From NCBI GenBank assembly GCA_017937025.1, contig JAGBEJ010000002.1:186001-250000 (forward strand): a stretch of 64,000 nt of DNA, given 5' to 3'. A model generated the notes under the pieces. The model searched no databases. It was not told the origin of the DNA and was given only the letters and a program-made list of their open reading frames with translations. Below, piece by piece: positions 26,792 through 35,196 of the stretch; position 1 is the first letter of the stretch; each line of letters starts with the position of its first letter. Source of the DNA: Paludibacteraceae bacterium. GTDB lineage: Bacteria > Bacteroidota > Bacteroidia > Bacteroidales > Paludibacteraceae. The position numbers and the translations under genes were made by a program.

Positions 26792-28825
26792 ATGGGAAAT
26801 GAAGTCTTGATTGCCGCCGCGATTCTTGCAGCATTGCTTATCGTAGTAATGCTGACGATTTACTTCATAAAAAAGCAACTGCTGAAGTTTGAATGGAGAT
26901 ACTACTTCGCATTCAAGGACATAAGCAGCAGAGTGACGAAAAGAACCATTGACGACATCTCGGACCTCAGCCTGAAGGAATGTTTCGTAATCCTCTACAG
27001 ATACAAGGAGAACGACTTCGCGCAAAGACAGAAGATACTGCTGGAAAGAGCGGAGCTGGACCCTGCGATAATGAAGAACTCGACTTTCGACGACGGACTC
27101 GAACCTGTACGATTTGCGCTTAGGAACATAAGAAGGCTGCTTTACGCCCTCTGTGTGCTTAATATCGTGATTATCATAATGTCGTTCTTAGGCACAAACT
27201 TCATATCGCAAAGTCTGACACAGGATAGCAAAGGTATCATCGTTGGATTCATAGCACTTATCGCATGCCTCATCTTCCTCTACAAGATGGTGCTTATGTC
27301 CAAGATGCGCAAGCTGCAGAAGACCTTCCCTATCGCCTTCGCCGAACTTGAGGACTACCTGAAGATAAAGAACCACAAGATCAAGGCGATGGAGAAACTT
27401 GTGATCAGACACAAGAAAGAATACAGAGTGAGAGAAGACAGCCACAAGAACATACACAAGAAATACATGAACTTGTGTGAAAATTACGACGCCGGAATGC
27501 GCAGATGGCTGAAGGAAAGAAAGGACGGATACGACTCCATAGCAGAGGTCATTAAGGAATACTACAAGAACAACCCCAAAGACCTGGCTCCTAAGATGCA
27601 CGACGACGGAGTGCTGGAGACCATACAGACAGCCATCATGGAGTCGGACAAGATAATACTCTACAACGGAGGACAGAAGGTTAACGACATAATGCAGTTC
27701 ATCACGGCTCTGGAAAACAGCACAATTTACACAGCCGACGATGTGAGAAACGCATGTATGCCTGCATGGAAGACTCTGCAGCACAGCCTTGAGATAAACG
27801 GCAAAGCAATCACGACTGCCGAGATTGTTGGCCAGTCGATAGAAGACACTGCAGCTGCAACCACAACCGATGATTTACTCGAGGATGTCCACTCATTCCT
27901 GTTCTTTATGGACAAGAAAATCGGTTCGGAGCACATAAGAATCATCGTTCCGGAGGAATTCAACTCCAATGGCATATCATCATTCATTAAGAAAAAGGGA
28001 TTTGACAATGTGCAGGAGAGTTTCAACGACCTTGTGCTGCGCAAGCAGAACGACCCGGAACTCATCTGCATCGTGATAAGAGAGAACGCCCACAAGAACG
28101 ACACTGAACAGTTCATCGCGGAGACATTCGAGAAATGCCCTCAGAACTACGTCTTAGTCACAATAAACCGACTTGTGCCTGCCGACGAGCTTATGGACGA
28201 GGTGGAGAAGAACACGCGCCAGAGGATAGAGGCCGAAAGCCAACTGATGAACCTGCTTGTGAATCTGCCAGCCTACAAGACAGTGGAAGGCACGCTCCTG
28301 AGATACGACACGCTGTACAGATTCGTGCCATCGGCCTACGATGCCAACGGATACATCCCAACGCCCGACGACAGAGACGTGCGCTCGCTCGTGGCGCATA
28401 TCAAGGCATACGGATTAGGAAGCAAGTCTGTGCAATATGTAGAGGACCTGTCCGACCTAATAGACAGAACGTTCGGCGAATACAAGCACCAGCTGACGCT
28501 TTTCAGCATTCCGTCGTCAAGAAAACTGGCAAACAACACCAAGTTCGCGCAACTGTCCGCTGTGCTCGCTGCCAAATGCGGCATGGACAACAGTTTCTCG
28601 CATGTGAAATACATCAAGGACTACATACCTTCAAAACCAAACGAAGACGGTTACCCAGTTCTTTCGTTTGACAAGGAGTACTTCAAAGGAAGACTGATAC
28701 TGATGTTTGACGAGTTGATAAACACAGGAAAATCATCTCTACACTATTACGATGTGCTGACAGAAATGGGCGCAAAACCGATTATGCTCGTTGCTGTCGC
28801 CAAGTCAATCCACCCTAATGAATAA
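26792..28825 (+). CDS. Membrane protein with C-terminal phosphoribosyltransferase-like domain
   Basis: 677 residues. Membrane helix at about 5-27, two more near 116-135 and 148-168, then a long charged region with coiled-coil character (about 190-260). The last 110 residues resemble ComF/orphan PRTase proteins: LTLFSIPSSRKLANNTKFAQLSAVLA near 568 recalls the ComF block before the loop, and LILMFDELINTGKS near 635-648 recalls the PRPP-binding signature (usually hhhhDDhhTTG), with Asp-Glu in place of Asp-Asp. I infer a membrane-anchored PRTase-like protein; catalytic activity is uncertain because the loop is altered. No known family recognised for the N-terminal part. Confidence 0.6.
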   Translation: MGNEVLIAAAILAALLIVVMLTIYFIKKQLLKFEWRYYFAFKDISSRVTKRTIDDISDLSLKECFVILYRYKENDFAQRQKILLERAELDPAIMKNSTFDDGLEPVRFALRNIRRLLYALCVLNIVIIIMSFLGTNFISQSLTQDSKGIIVGFIALIACLIFLYKMVLMSKMRKLQKTFPIAFAELEDYLKIKNHKIKAMEKLVIRHKKEYRVREDSHKNIHKKYMNLCENYDAGMRRWLKERKDGYDSIAEVIKEYYKNNPKDLAPKMHDDGVLETIQTAIMESDKIILYNGGQKVNDIMQFITALENSTIYTADDVRNACMPAWKTLQHSLEINGKAITTAEIVGQSIEDTAAATTTDDLLEDVHSFLFFMDKKIGSEHIRIIVPEEFNSNGISSFIKKKGFDNVQESFNDLVLRKQNDPELICIVIRENAHKNDTEQFIAETFEKCPQNYVLVTINRLVPADELMDEVEKNTRQRIEAESQLMNLLVNLPAYKTVEGTLLRYDTLYRFVPSAYDANGYIPTPDDRDVRSLVAHIKAYGLGSKSVQYVEDLSDLIDRTFGEYKHQLTLFSIPSSRKLANNTKFAQLSAVLAAKCGMDNSFSHVKYIKDYIPSKPNEDGYPVLSFDKEYFKGRLILMFDELINTGKSSLHYYDVLTEMGAKPIMLVAVAKSIHPNE

Positions 28826-28828
28826 GAA

Positions 28829-29314
28829 ATGAGAAAAGCCATTCTACTTTTTTCCCTGTTCCTTTGCACCGCTACCGTAGCTGTATCAAAGAGCAAAAAG
28901 GTCGAGAGCAACAACACGTTCAAAGCTTACGCCTTCTGCACAAGAGACAACGACACGATGGAATACACACCATGGGAGGACACCAGCACCGAGGGCGTGC
29001 TAGACATGCAGAAGATGACAATAATCATCAATGACTACGACAACCCGCAAGTTTACAAGATAGACTTCTTCAACGAGGACGAGTTCGGCAATTTCATCAT
29101 GCAGTGCATCAACTCAAGAGGAGTGGACTGCATCGTGAGAGCCGAGCCTGAGACTATCGACGGCGAGCGTTTCTATCACTTGTACATAGACTACAGCGAT
29201 GTTACATTGGGCTACGTCATACAATTCAAGAACAAGGACACCAATGAAAAAGGCATCGAGAGCATAACGCCTACTCAGCCACAAGATACATCAGCACAAC
29301 CCCAGCAACAATAA
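28829..29314 (+). CDS. Small secreted protein, unknown
   Basis: 161 residues with an N-terminal signal peptide (MRKAILLFSLFLCTATVAVS). The mature part is acidic and probably beta-rich, with a Gln/Pro/Thr tail (TPTQPQDTSAQPQQQ). It starts 3 bases after the PRTase-like gene, so it is probably co-translated with it. The last 44 bases overlap the end of the convergent ZIP transporter gene. Confidence 0.7.
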   Translation: MRKAILLFSLFLCTATVAVSKSKKVESNNTFKAYAFCTRDNDTMEYTPWEDTSTEGVLDMQKMTIIINDYDNPQVYKIDFFNEDEFGNFIMQCINSRGVDCIVRAEPETIDGERFYHLYIDYSDVTLGYVIQFKNKDTNEKGIESITPTQPQDTSAQPQQQ

Positions 29315-30008
29315 TAAGTATCTGCAGAAGCGTCTTTCTCAGCGAATTGCCTTTGACTATGAGAGGCAGCAATGAGAAAAGCGACAGATAAATGAAGCAG
29401 CCGGCTGCCACAGGAAGGAGATAGACAGCGAAACCTTCTATGCTCTGCCCCACAAGCAACGCAAGCACTGCGCCCAATATCGCACTGGCTGCCGACAACA
29501 GATTGTACAGCAACGCCTTGCTCTTGCTGAATCCTGCTTTTATAAGTATGCCGTAATCGCTCAATTCCTGCGGAAGCTCATGTATGAATATAGCAATTGT
29601 GGTGGACAATCCGACCTCGTAGGAAATCATCCATGACACGGCTATGAGTATGCCGTCGGTAAAATTGTGGATGCCGTCGGCCAGCAGATTCATATACCCA
29701 AGAGACTTAAGCGACTTCTTCTTTGACAAATGATGCTTGTGGAACATGTGCACATTCTCGATAATGAAGAATATCACAAGACCGAGCACAACGAGCCATC
29801 CGATGGTGACAAAATCGCCTATCGCCTCATAACTCTCCGGCAGCAGTTCAAACAGCACATTGCCTATCATGCTGCCGACAGCGAAACTCACCAAAACAAA
29901 CACCACTGAGTCCTGATAGCGCCTGTTGATTGTCAGCAGAAAAATGCCTGACAACGCCACAAGACTCACTGCTACAACTGATAATATTGTGTAAACCCAA
30001 ACTTCCAT
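29271..30008 (-). CDS. ZIP-family divalent metal transporter
   Basis: Inner-membrane transporter for Zn2+ or related metals. 245 residues, about eight helices. The metal-site motifs are clear: HNFTDGI in helix 4 and HELPQELSD in helix 5 (the HNxxD / HExxxE pattern). A His-containing loop (HMFHKHHLSKKK) lies between helices 3 and 4. It is 11 bases downstream of malQ on the same strand. Confidence 0.93.
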   Translation of the reverse strand: MEVWVYTILSVVAVSLVALSGIFLLTINRRYQDSVVFVLVSFAVGSMIGNVLFELLPESYEAIGDFVTIGWLVVLGLVIFFIIENVHMFHKHHLSKKKSLKSLGYMNLLADGIHNFTDGILIAVSWMISYEVGLSTTIAIFIHELPQELSDYGILIKAGFSKSKALLYNLLSAASAILGAVLALLVGQSIEGFAVYLLPVAAGCFIYLSLFSLLPLIVKGNSLRKTLLQILIIVAGVVLMYLVAE

Positions 30009-30019
30009 TTTATTCCTTA

Positions 30020-32299
30020 TTATATCGCCCTGCCACTGTTCTCTACCAACTGCTTTATAGAACCGAGGAAAGCGTCATCATCCAACAAATCCTCCAAAGA
30101 CACATTCATGCGGTAACACCACTCGTTCTTTGGGTTGTCCGGCACGTTTATTCTCTCGGCTTTCTCCTTCACATCCTTCGACATTCTGATTGATGTCGCA
30201 GCATAGTCCTGAAAAGGTATGACGGACATCATCGCCGGCGAGTCAAGATGCTGTTTGACGATGACGAGAGCCGTGCCTCCGTCAATGCTCTTGGGCAGTT
30301 CGCCCTGCATGCCGAGGACATTTCTGTAAAATCTCTCAAGTTTCGGTTTGTCATAACCCATCATCTCCTTCCACCACAGGCGCAGCGGTGGCATATCGTG
30401 TGTGGTCGTCGTGCATACTGCGTAATACGGCACATTCGACAGGTTGTCAAACTCCGCCCACTCCTGCTTCGGCATCGACTGAATCTCGAGAGTCAGAATC
30501 TTGAGCTGCTTCATGACGTCGGGCACGCAATCCGGTATCATACCTAAATCCTCGCCGCAGACAATCATGCCGCTCGCTCTCAGAAGCGCCGGAAGCTTCA
30601 TCATCGCCTGGTCGTGCCACAAAGCGTCGTTGCGGTGGTAGAAATATTCATCGTAGATTCTGTCGTACACGGCTTTCTGGCTGTCGGACAATGCGTTGTA
30701 AGCCTCGTTTCTTTCTTTGGCTATGCGTGGATGCAACTCGCGTTCGTTATTCTTGTCCTTTATGAACAACACCCACGTTCTCGCAGTGAGCATTTTTTCA
30801 GTGTTTTCCTCCGAGACTCCGAGTTTTTTGCATTGTTCATATATAGCCTTCTGTGTGAGGCTTTTGCTATTAAGTTTCAACTTGCCGCCGCCAGCAGCAA
30901 TGGTGAATTTGTCCATCATGAAGTCCGCATCATTTCCGAACAAACAAGCCATCTGCTCCTTTGTGAAACGCGGTTCTGTCAGTTCCTCATACGACATCAT
31001 AAGACCGCTGGTCAGAACCTCACTGTAGGCATAAGCCTTCGCCTTGTCAAACTGTCCCATTAGTCCCCACATCTCCTCTGTCCTGACCGACCAAATGCGG
31101 AAAAAGCCGAGTATGTGGTCGATGCGATAGGCGTCGAAGTATCTCTCCATCTTCTTCAGACGATTCTTCCACCAATCGTAGCCGTCTTTCGCCATTATGT
31201 CCCAGTTGTATGTAGGGAATCCCCAGTTCTGCCCTTTGTTGGAGAAGTAGTCCGGCGGCGCTCCAGCCGACATTTTCGTATTGAATTGCTCCGGCTGCAT
31301 CCACACGTCAAGACTGTTCGGACTCACTCCGATTGGTATGTCGCCCTTTAGCAGAACGCCCTTGCTCCTCGCATAGTCTGACGCGTCCTTGAGCTGCTTG
31401 TCGGCATAATACTGCACAAAAGCATAAAAGCCTGCATCATCAAAGCCGTTTATCAGTTTATCTGCTGTTGCCTTGTCATACTGCGGCATCTCCTTCCACT
31501 TGCTCAGTTCCGTTGTGTGGTGCTTGTCTCGCAGACAGCAATACAGAGCATAAGGCGTTATCCAGTCCTCGTTCTCTTTCACGAAGCTGCAATAAGAGGC
31601 ATTATCGGACAATCCACCCTTCACCGCATGATATGCCGCTTTCAAAGTCTCCATCTTCAACTGATGGACTTTCTCATAATCCATCTTCTTCAGACGATTG
31701 AGTTTTTTCGCCTGCTTATGGTATTCCCCCAGGAATACATCATCAAGCCCTTCTATGTCATCTATTCTTATGTACAATGGATTCAACGCCTTAACCGACA
31801 GCGGATTGTACGGATACGAGTCTGCCTTTGTGCCTGTCATCGAGGTATCGTTCACCGGCAATGTCTGAATCACACGCATACCCGTCTTGCACGCTACATC
31901 GACCAGCAGTTTCAAATCCGGGAACTCGCCCACTCCGCCGTCCTGTGCGCTTCGCAACGAGAATACCGGCAGCACGATACCCGCCACTCGCGGATACGCG
32001 TCCTTGAACAGCGGCAGGTCGTCACGATGGTCCGTCGGCTGGCTCTGCTGATAGTTGTCGCCATCCTGCCAATATCTAATCTCGCCACGCTCATCCACCA
32101 TAACATACTTGTACTCAAGAGGAAAACTGACATCGTTTTTCTCTATGACGTAATCTCTGCCATTGCATGTGGTCAACACATTCACTTCGTTATACTGCCA
32201 ATGCCCCAATGCGCCTTGACTGCCGACAACAGCCACACGCAAGCGGTACATTTTCATAAGCAGCTGAGCATTAGGCTCTATTGTAAGATGAAATTTCAT
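30020..32299 (-). CDS. malQ: 4-alpha-glucanotransferase with N-terminal starch-binding domain
   Basis: GH77 amylomaltase that rearranges alpha-1,4 glucans in maltodextrin and glycogen use. The N-terminal part (MKFHLTIEPNAQLL...GALGHWQ, about residues 1-105) is one CBM20-like domain; GH77 follows. Catalytic residues are in AYRIDHILGFF (nucleophile Asp near 393), GEDLG (acid/base Glu near 582) and TTTHDMPP (third Asp near 635). The frame extends to 32347, but the ATG at 32299 starts exactly at the domain and leaves 14 bases after the upstream gene. Other Bacteroidota MalQ proteins often have two CBM20 domains; here I see one. Part of a three-gene operon. Confidence 0.93.
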   Translation of the reverse strand: MKFHLTIEPNAQLLMKMYRLRVAVVGSQGALGHWQYNEVNVLTTCNGRDYVIEKNDVSFPLEYKYVMVDERGEIRYWQDGDNYQQSQPTDHRDDLPLFKDAYPRVAGIVLPVFSLRSAQDGGVGEFPDLKLLVDVACKTGMRVIQTLPVNDTSMTGTKADSYPYNPLSVKALNPLYIRIDDIEGLDDVFLGEYHKQAKKLNRLKKMDYEKVHQLKMETLKAAYHAVKGGLSDNASYCSFVKENEDWITPYALYCCLRDKHHTTELSKWKEMPQYDKATADKLINGFDDAGFYAFVQYYADKQLKDASDYARSKGVLLKGDIPIGVSPNSLDVWMQPEQFNTKMSAGAPPDYFSNKGQNWGFPTYNWDIMAKDGYDWWKNRLKKMERYFDAYRIDHILGFFRIWSVRTEEMWGLMGQFDKAKAYAYSEVLTSGLMMSYEELTEPRFTKEQMACLFGNDADFMMDKFTIAAGGGKLKLNSKSLTQKAIYEQCKKLGVSEENTEKMLTARTWVLFIKDKNNERELHPRIAKERNEAYNALSDSQKAVYDRIYDEYFYHRNDALWHDQAMMKLPALLRASGMIVCGEDLGMIPDCVPDVMKQLKILTLEIQSMPKQEWAEFDNLSNVPYYAVCTTTTHDMPPLRLWWKEMMGYDKPKLERFYRNVLGMQGELPKSIDGGTALVIVKQHLDSPAMMSVIPFQDYAATSIRMSKDVKEKAERINVPDNPKNEWCYRMNVSLEDLLDDDAFLGSIKQLVENSGRAI

Positions 32300-32313
32300 A
32301 AGACGTCCACACT

Positions 32314-34803
32314 CTATAGGTTTCTGTAATAGCCGCAGGTTCTGCATACAACTCTCGCATTAAGCTTCTCGAGTGTATAGTTGCCGCAATTCGGGCACAC
32401 CTGCTCCAAGTATGAGCCCTCACCGTTGGAATATTTACGCAACGCCCTTTCCACACCTATTTTCCACGTGTTTATGGACTCGTTGTTAAGCTGCAGTCCT
32501 GCTACAAGTTTTATGACCTGTTCTATCGGCATGCCGTATCTTAACACGCCGGATATGAGCTTTGCGTAATTCCAGTATTCATGGTCGAACTTCTGCGACA
32601 ATCCTTCCACCGTTGTCTTGAATCCGCGCTTGTTGGTGAACTGGAAATCGTATCTCGACTTGCCGTCGGCCCCGCGTGACTTTATTATCTTGCCGGATGT
32701 GACTGACTTTGGCAGCATTATGCCGTCGTCCTCGTCGTTCAATCCTGTGAATATCTCATACGGTCTGCCGTCAAGCAATCCGACGAACGCAATCCATCTC
32801 TCACGGTTGTTCTGAAATCTGACCACATCGCAGTCCAGCACAGCCGGACGCTCTATCGTCCTCATCGAGTCGTAATCTACGACCACTGGCTTGTCCTCCT
32901 TCTCAAAAGACATATTGTTAGTCTCCGACGTCACCAGATCGAAGCCATTCTTCCATGCGCTGATATAGAGTTGCGACAACGCATCCGCACTATAGTCCAC
33001 ATAACCGAACTTCAGCAGAAATCCGTGGTCAACATGATTCTTAAGACGCTGCATCACTTTTATGTACTGCTGCTTGTCTATATTCTTGCTCCAGTAAGAA
33101 TCGAACGGAGATGTAGATACCAGTTTGTCGGCAAGCTCGGCTGTGGCATAAGCGTTAGGCTCGCAACCGCCGCTGAGCATCCATTGCTTGAATGGCGGAC
33201 GGAATGCGACTCTCGCATTCTCCTTAGTTTCCACCCCCTGGTCATCGCAAGTCGTCTTCGATGGATACATCGCATATATGTTCGACATCGGATAAACGCC
33301 CTTTGACACACCTGCAAGCACCGCAGAATCAGCCATTGGCATTATCGACAGCATCGACACATTGCGCCTGCCGTACTGGCACATGTCGCTATAAAGAGCT
33401 GAATTCGTCTTCGCCATACGGATTATGAACTGGCTCTTCACTTCCTTGTCTTTGTTGTATATAGGGAATGCGCCTCTTGTTTTTGCCAACAGCACCGACT
33501 CCGCATAAGCCGACGCAGAAAGCGCAGTGTGAACCTTATCAATAAAATCCAGCGCTTCATCCGAGCCGAACTTCAGCCCCAGCGCCGCCATCATGTCGCT
33601 TTCACCTATCACCGAGAGGGCTATTCGCCTTCCTTTCAGGCAAGCCTCCTTTATCTTGGTCCAGAGCATTTTCTCGGTACGCTTTATCTCGTCGGTCTCA
33701 GGGTCGGACTCTATCTTCACAAGTATCAGGTCTATCTTCTCCGTCTCCAGGTCTATTATGTCGTCGAGTATTCTCACCGAAAGTCTCACATGCTCACAGA
33801 AGCGGTCAAAGTCAAACCTCGCATTCTTAGTGAAAGGCTCGTCCACAAACGAGAACAGGTTCAATGCCATAGCCCTCTCACCGTCATATGCGCCAAGGGT
33901 TTCTTCGGCATCCGGCTCTGCGGCTATAAGTCCAAGACCGTCAGCCTTGTAGCATTCCGCTATTGAATAATGCTCAGCGTTGTTCTCAAACAAGATTTTA
34001 GGATTGCCGTATTTTTCTATCAAGCTCATCAGCTTCTTCCACAGCGCATTAGCGTCTATAGTCTTGCTGAATTTCACATTTTCGCCAGAGACTGGATAGC
34101 GCAACTCATACGACTTCTTCTCCACGACAGCCTTCATGAAATCGTCGTTTATCTTGACTAGCAGATTTACGCCGACATGCTCAATACACTCGTTGAGAAT
34201 TTCCTGTATGGCTGTAATGTCCGGATGCGCGACAGAGACAGCGAGCATCAGATTCTTCTCGTTGGTCTTCTGCAGCACCTCGTTCATCGAGAATATGTAC
34301 CTGCGCACGAAAGGCAAAAGCCCCGACGACGTCAGCGCCGAGCCCTTGACCGGGAATCCACATGGTCTTATGTGCGAAATGTCATGCGAGACGCCGATTC
34401 TTCTCTTCATCAACTGCACTTGCTCCTCATCGGTCTTGAAGATCGCTCCGTACGAGTCCGCATTTGCGTATCCGCCTATCGCGAAAGCCTTAGATATTGG
34501 CGAGATATGGTATCTGTCGCCGATTCCAGCCAGCAATGACGTGCTTGGCACAGCCGTTCTGAAGTCCTTGAATAATTCATATATCGTCTCCTCTTGCAGC
34601 GGGTCTGAATATCGGCACTCCACTCTCGCTATCTCGTGCGCCACTCTGCGCAAAGAGTCGTCAGGCGTTCTCTCGCACAAGTTTCCGTTGCTGTCCTTCA
34701 GAGCTATTTTAGACAACCAGAGGTTCACAGCCTCGGTGTTGTCCTTAAAGTGCTTCATTGCCTGCTCATAAACATCCTCGTAGCTGTATATGTCGTAATC
34801 CAT
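32314..34803 (-). CDS. Class II ribonucleotide reductase-like protein lacking catalytic cysteines
   Basis: 829 residues, aligning by eye along the full length of adenosylcobalamin-dependent reductases (NrdJ): ISHIRPCGFPVKGSAL...SSGLLPFV for the usual LSHLRPxGxPV...SSGxVPFM; VAHPDITAIQEIL; NARFDFDRFCEHVRLSVRILDDIID; and a C-terminal zinc ribbon (Cys803, 806, 820, 823). The three active-site cysteines are not found. NPCGE is EPDAE (296-300), the redox cysteine before NLGSI is lost (AMALNLF, 311-317), and SACF is SKAF. The APTGT loop is MPMAD. I infer a non-canonical or non-catalytic paralogue. First gene of the operon with malQ and zip. Confidence 0.75.
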   Translation of the reverse strand: MDYDIYSYEDVYEQAMKHFKDNTEAVNLWLSKIALKDSNGNLCERTPDDSLRRVAHEIARVECRYSDPLQEETIYELFKDFRTAVPSTSLLAGIGDRYHISPISKAFAIGGYANADSYGAIFKTDEEQVQLMKRRIGVSHDISHIRPCGFPVKGSALTSSGLLPFVRRYIFSMNEVLQKTNEKNLMLAVSVAHPDITAIQEILNECIEHVGVNLLVKINDDFMKAVVEKKSYELRYPVSGENVKFSKTIDANALWKKLMSLIEKYGNPKILFENNAEHYSIAECYKADGLGLIAAEPDAEETLGAYDGERAMALNLFSFVDEPFTKNARFDFDRFCEHVRLSVRILDDIIDLETEKIDLILVKIESDPETDEIKRTEKMLWTKIKEACLKGRRIALSVIGESDMMAALGLKFGSDEALDFIDKVHTALSASAYAESVLLAKTRGAFPIYNKDKEVKSQFIIRMAKTNSALYSDMCQYGRRNVSMLSIMPMADSAVLAGVSKGVYPMSNIYAMYPSKTTCDDQGVETKENARVAFRPPFKQWMLSGGCEPNAYATAELADKLVSTSPFDSYWSKNIDKQQYIKVMQRLKNHVDHGFLLKFGYVDYSADALSQLYISAWKNGFDLVTSETNNMSFEKEDKPVVVDYDSMRTIERPAVLDCDVVRFQNNRERWIAFVGLLDGRPYEIFTGLNDEDDGIMLPKSVTSGKIIKSRGADGKSRYDFQFTNKRGFKTTVEGLSQKFDHEYWNYAKLISGVLRYGMPIEQVIKLVAGLQLNNESINTWKIGVERALRKYSNGEGSYLEQVCPNCGNYTLEKLNARVVCRTCGYYRNL

Positions 34804-34823
34804 CGTGGTTATGCTTTAATACA

Positions 34824-34831
34824 CAAAGATA
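34824..34831 (-). promoter_or_regulatory. -7 promoter element of the RNR-like/malQ/zip operon
   Basis: Minus-strand TATCTTTG, 20 bases before the ATG at 34803. Confidence 0.65.
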
Positions 34832-34854
34832 ATAACATTTGAAAAGCACGCAAA

Positions 34855-34885
34855 TAAAAAGGCCGCAGTTGAGAATACTGCAGCC
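34855..34885 (-). terminator. Terminator of the initiator tRNA
   Basis: On the minus strand GGC-T-GCAGT pairs with ACTGC-G-GCC, followed by five T. It lies 10 bases after the tRNA. Confidence 0.85.
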
Positions 34886-34895
34886 TTGTGACTTG

Positions 34896-34967
34896 TTGCG
34901 GGGAATGGGATCGAACCACTGACCTCCAGGTTATGAGCCTGGCGAGCTACCACTGCTCCACCCCGCG
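34896..34967 (-). tRNA. Initiator tRNA-fMet (CAT)
   Basis: Anticodon CAT in loop CTCATAA. Initiator hallmarks are present: an unpaired C1:A72 at the acceptor end (CGCGGGG against CCCCGCA) and an A11:U24 pair in the D-stem (GAGC/GCTC). The anticodon stem CCAGG/CCTGG has A:U at 29:41, so only two of the three G:C pairs typical of initiators are kept. 72 bases, no encoded CCA. Confidence 0.93.
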
Positions 34968-34980
34968 CTATTTTCGACTG

Positions 34981-35011
34981 CAAAAGTAGGCATTTTTATT
35001 TAATCTCCAAA
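34981..35011 (-). promoter_or_regulatory. Promoter of the initiator tRNA
   Basis: Minus strand: TTTG (-33) at 35008-35011 and TACTTTTG (-7) at 34981-34988, 19 bases apart. This is the best full consensus promoter in the window, ending 13 bases before the tRNA. Confidence 0.75.
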
Positions 35012-35074
35012 GCACAAAGCTATTTTTTTTGAATATTACCATATAACACATATATGAAAAACGTTTTGAGAATA

Positions 35075-35136
35075 TGCCGATATGATAAATATCTTTAATA
35101 AAATGCCACTTGATAAATATTTTTTATATAATTGCC
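35075..35136 (+). repeat. Direct repeats upstream of the Crp/Fnr gene
   Basis: TGCC recurs at 35075, 35104 and 35133, exactly 29 bases apart. TGATAAATAT occurs in the first two units (35083-35092 and 35111-35120). Unit 1 also holds the palindrome GATAT-GATAA-ATATC. A separate palindrome, CATATA/TATATG, is at 35040-35056. The block runs up to the -7 element, so it is probably a regulator-binding array. Confidence 0.5.
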
Positions 35137-35137
35137 A

Positions 35138-35145
35138 TATATTTG
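35138..35145 (+). promoter_or_regulatory. -7 promoter element of the Crp/Fnr regulator gene
   Basis: TATATTTG, 51 bases before the ATG at 35197. Its last base is the first base of the FNR-like palindrome, so an occupied operator should block initiation. Confidence 0.65.
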
Positions 35146-35174
35146 TGTTATAGAACATAGTTCTACAACATGTT
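35145..35174 (+). promoter_or_regulatory. Overlapping palindromes at the start of transcription of the Crp/Fnr gene
   Basis: GTGTT-ATAG-AACAT at 35145-35158 matches the motif at nuoA and the secreted-protein operon. TAGAAC-ATA-GTTCTA (35151-35165) is a perfect overlapping palindrome, and AACATGTT (35167-35174) a third. The position, on and just after the expected transcription start, suggests autorepression. Confidence 0.5.
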
Positions 35175-35196
35175 TTTAGACAAATAAAACAAAGAG

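Noticed and set aside
28700..28770. P-loop ATPase reading of the NTGKSS sequence
   Set aside because: The context LILMFDELINTGKSS fits the PRPP-loop pattern (two acidic residues then TG after a hydrophobic strand) and lacks the GxxxxGK[ST] glycine at the right place.
32300..32347. Earlier ATG for malQ
   Set aside because: The 16 extra residues overlap the upstream gene and precede the conserved start of the starch-binding domain.
35075..35136. CRISPR array
   Set aside because: The 29-base periodic units are only two to three, diverged, AT-rich and without spacers of their own; no cas genes are present in the window.
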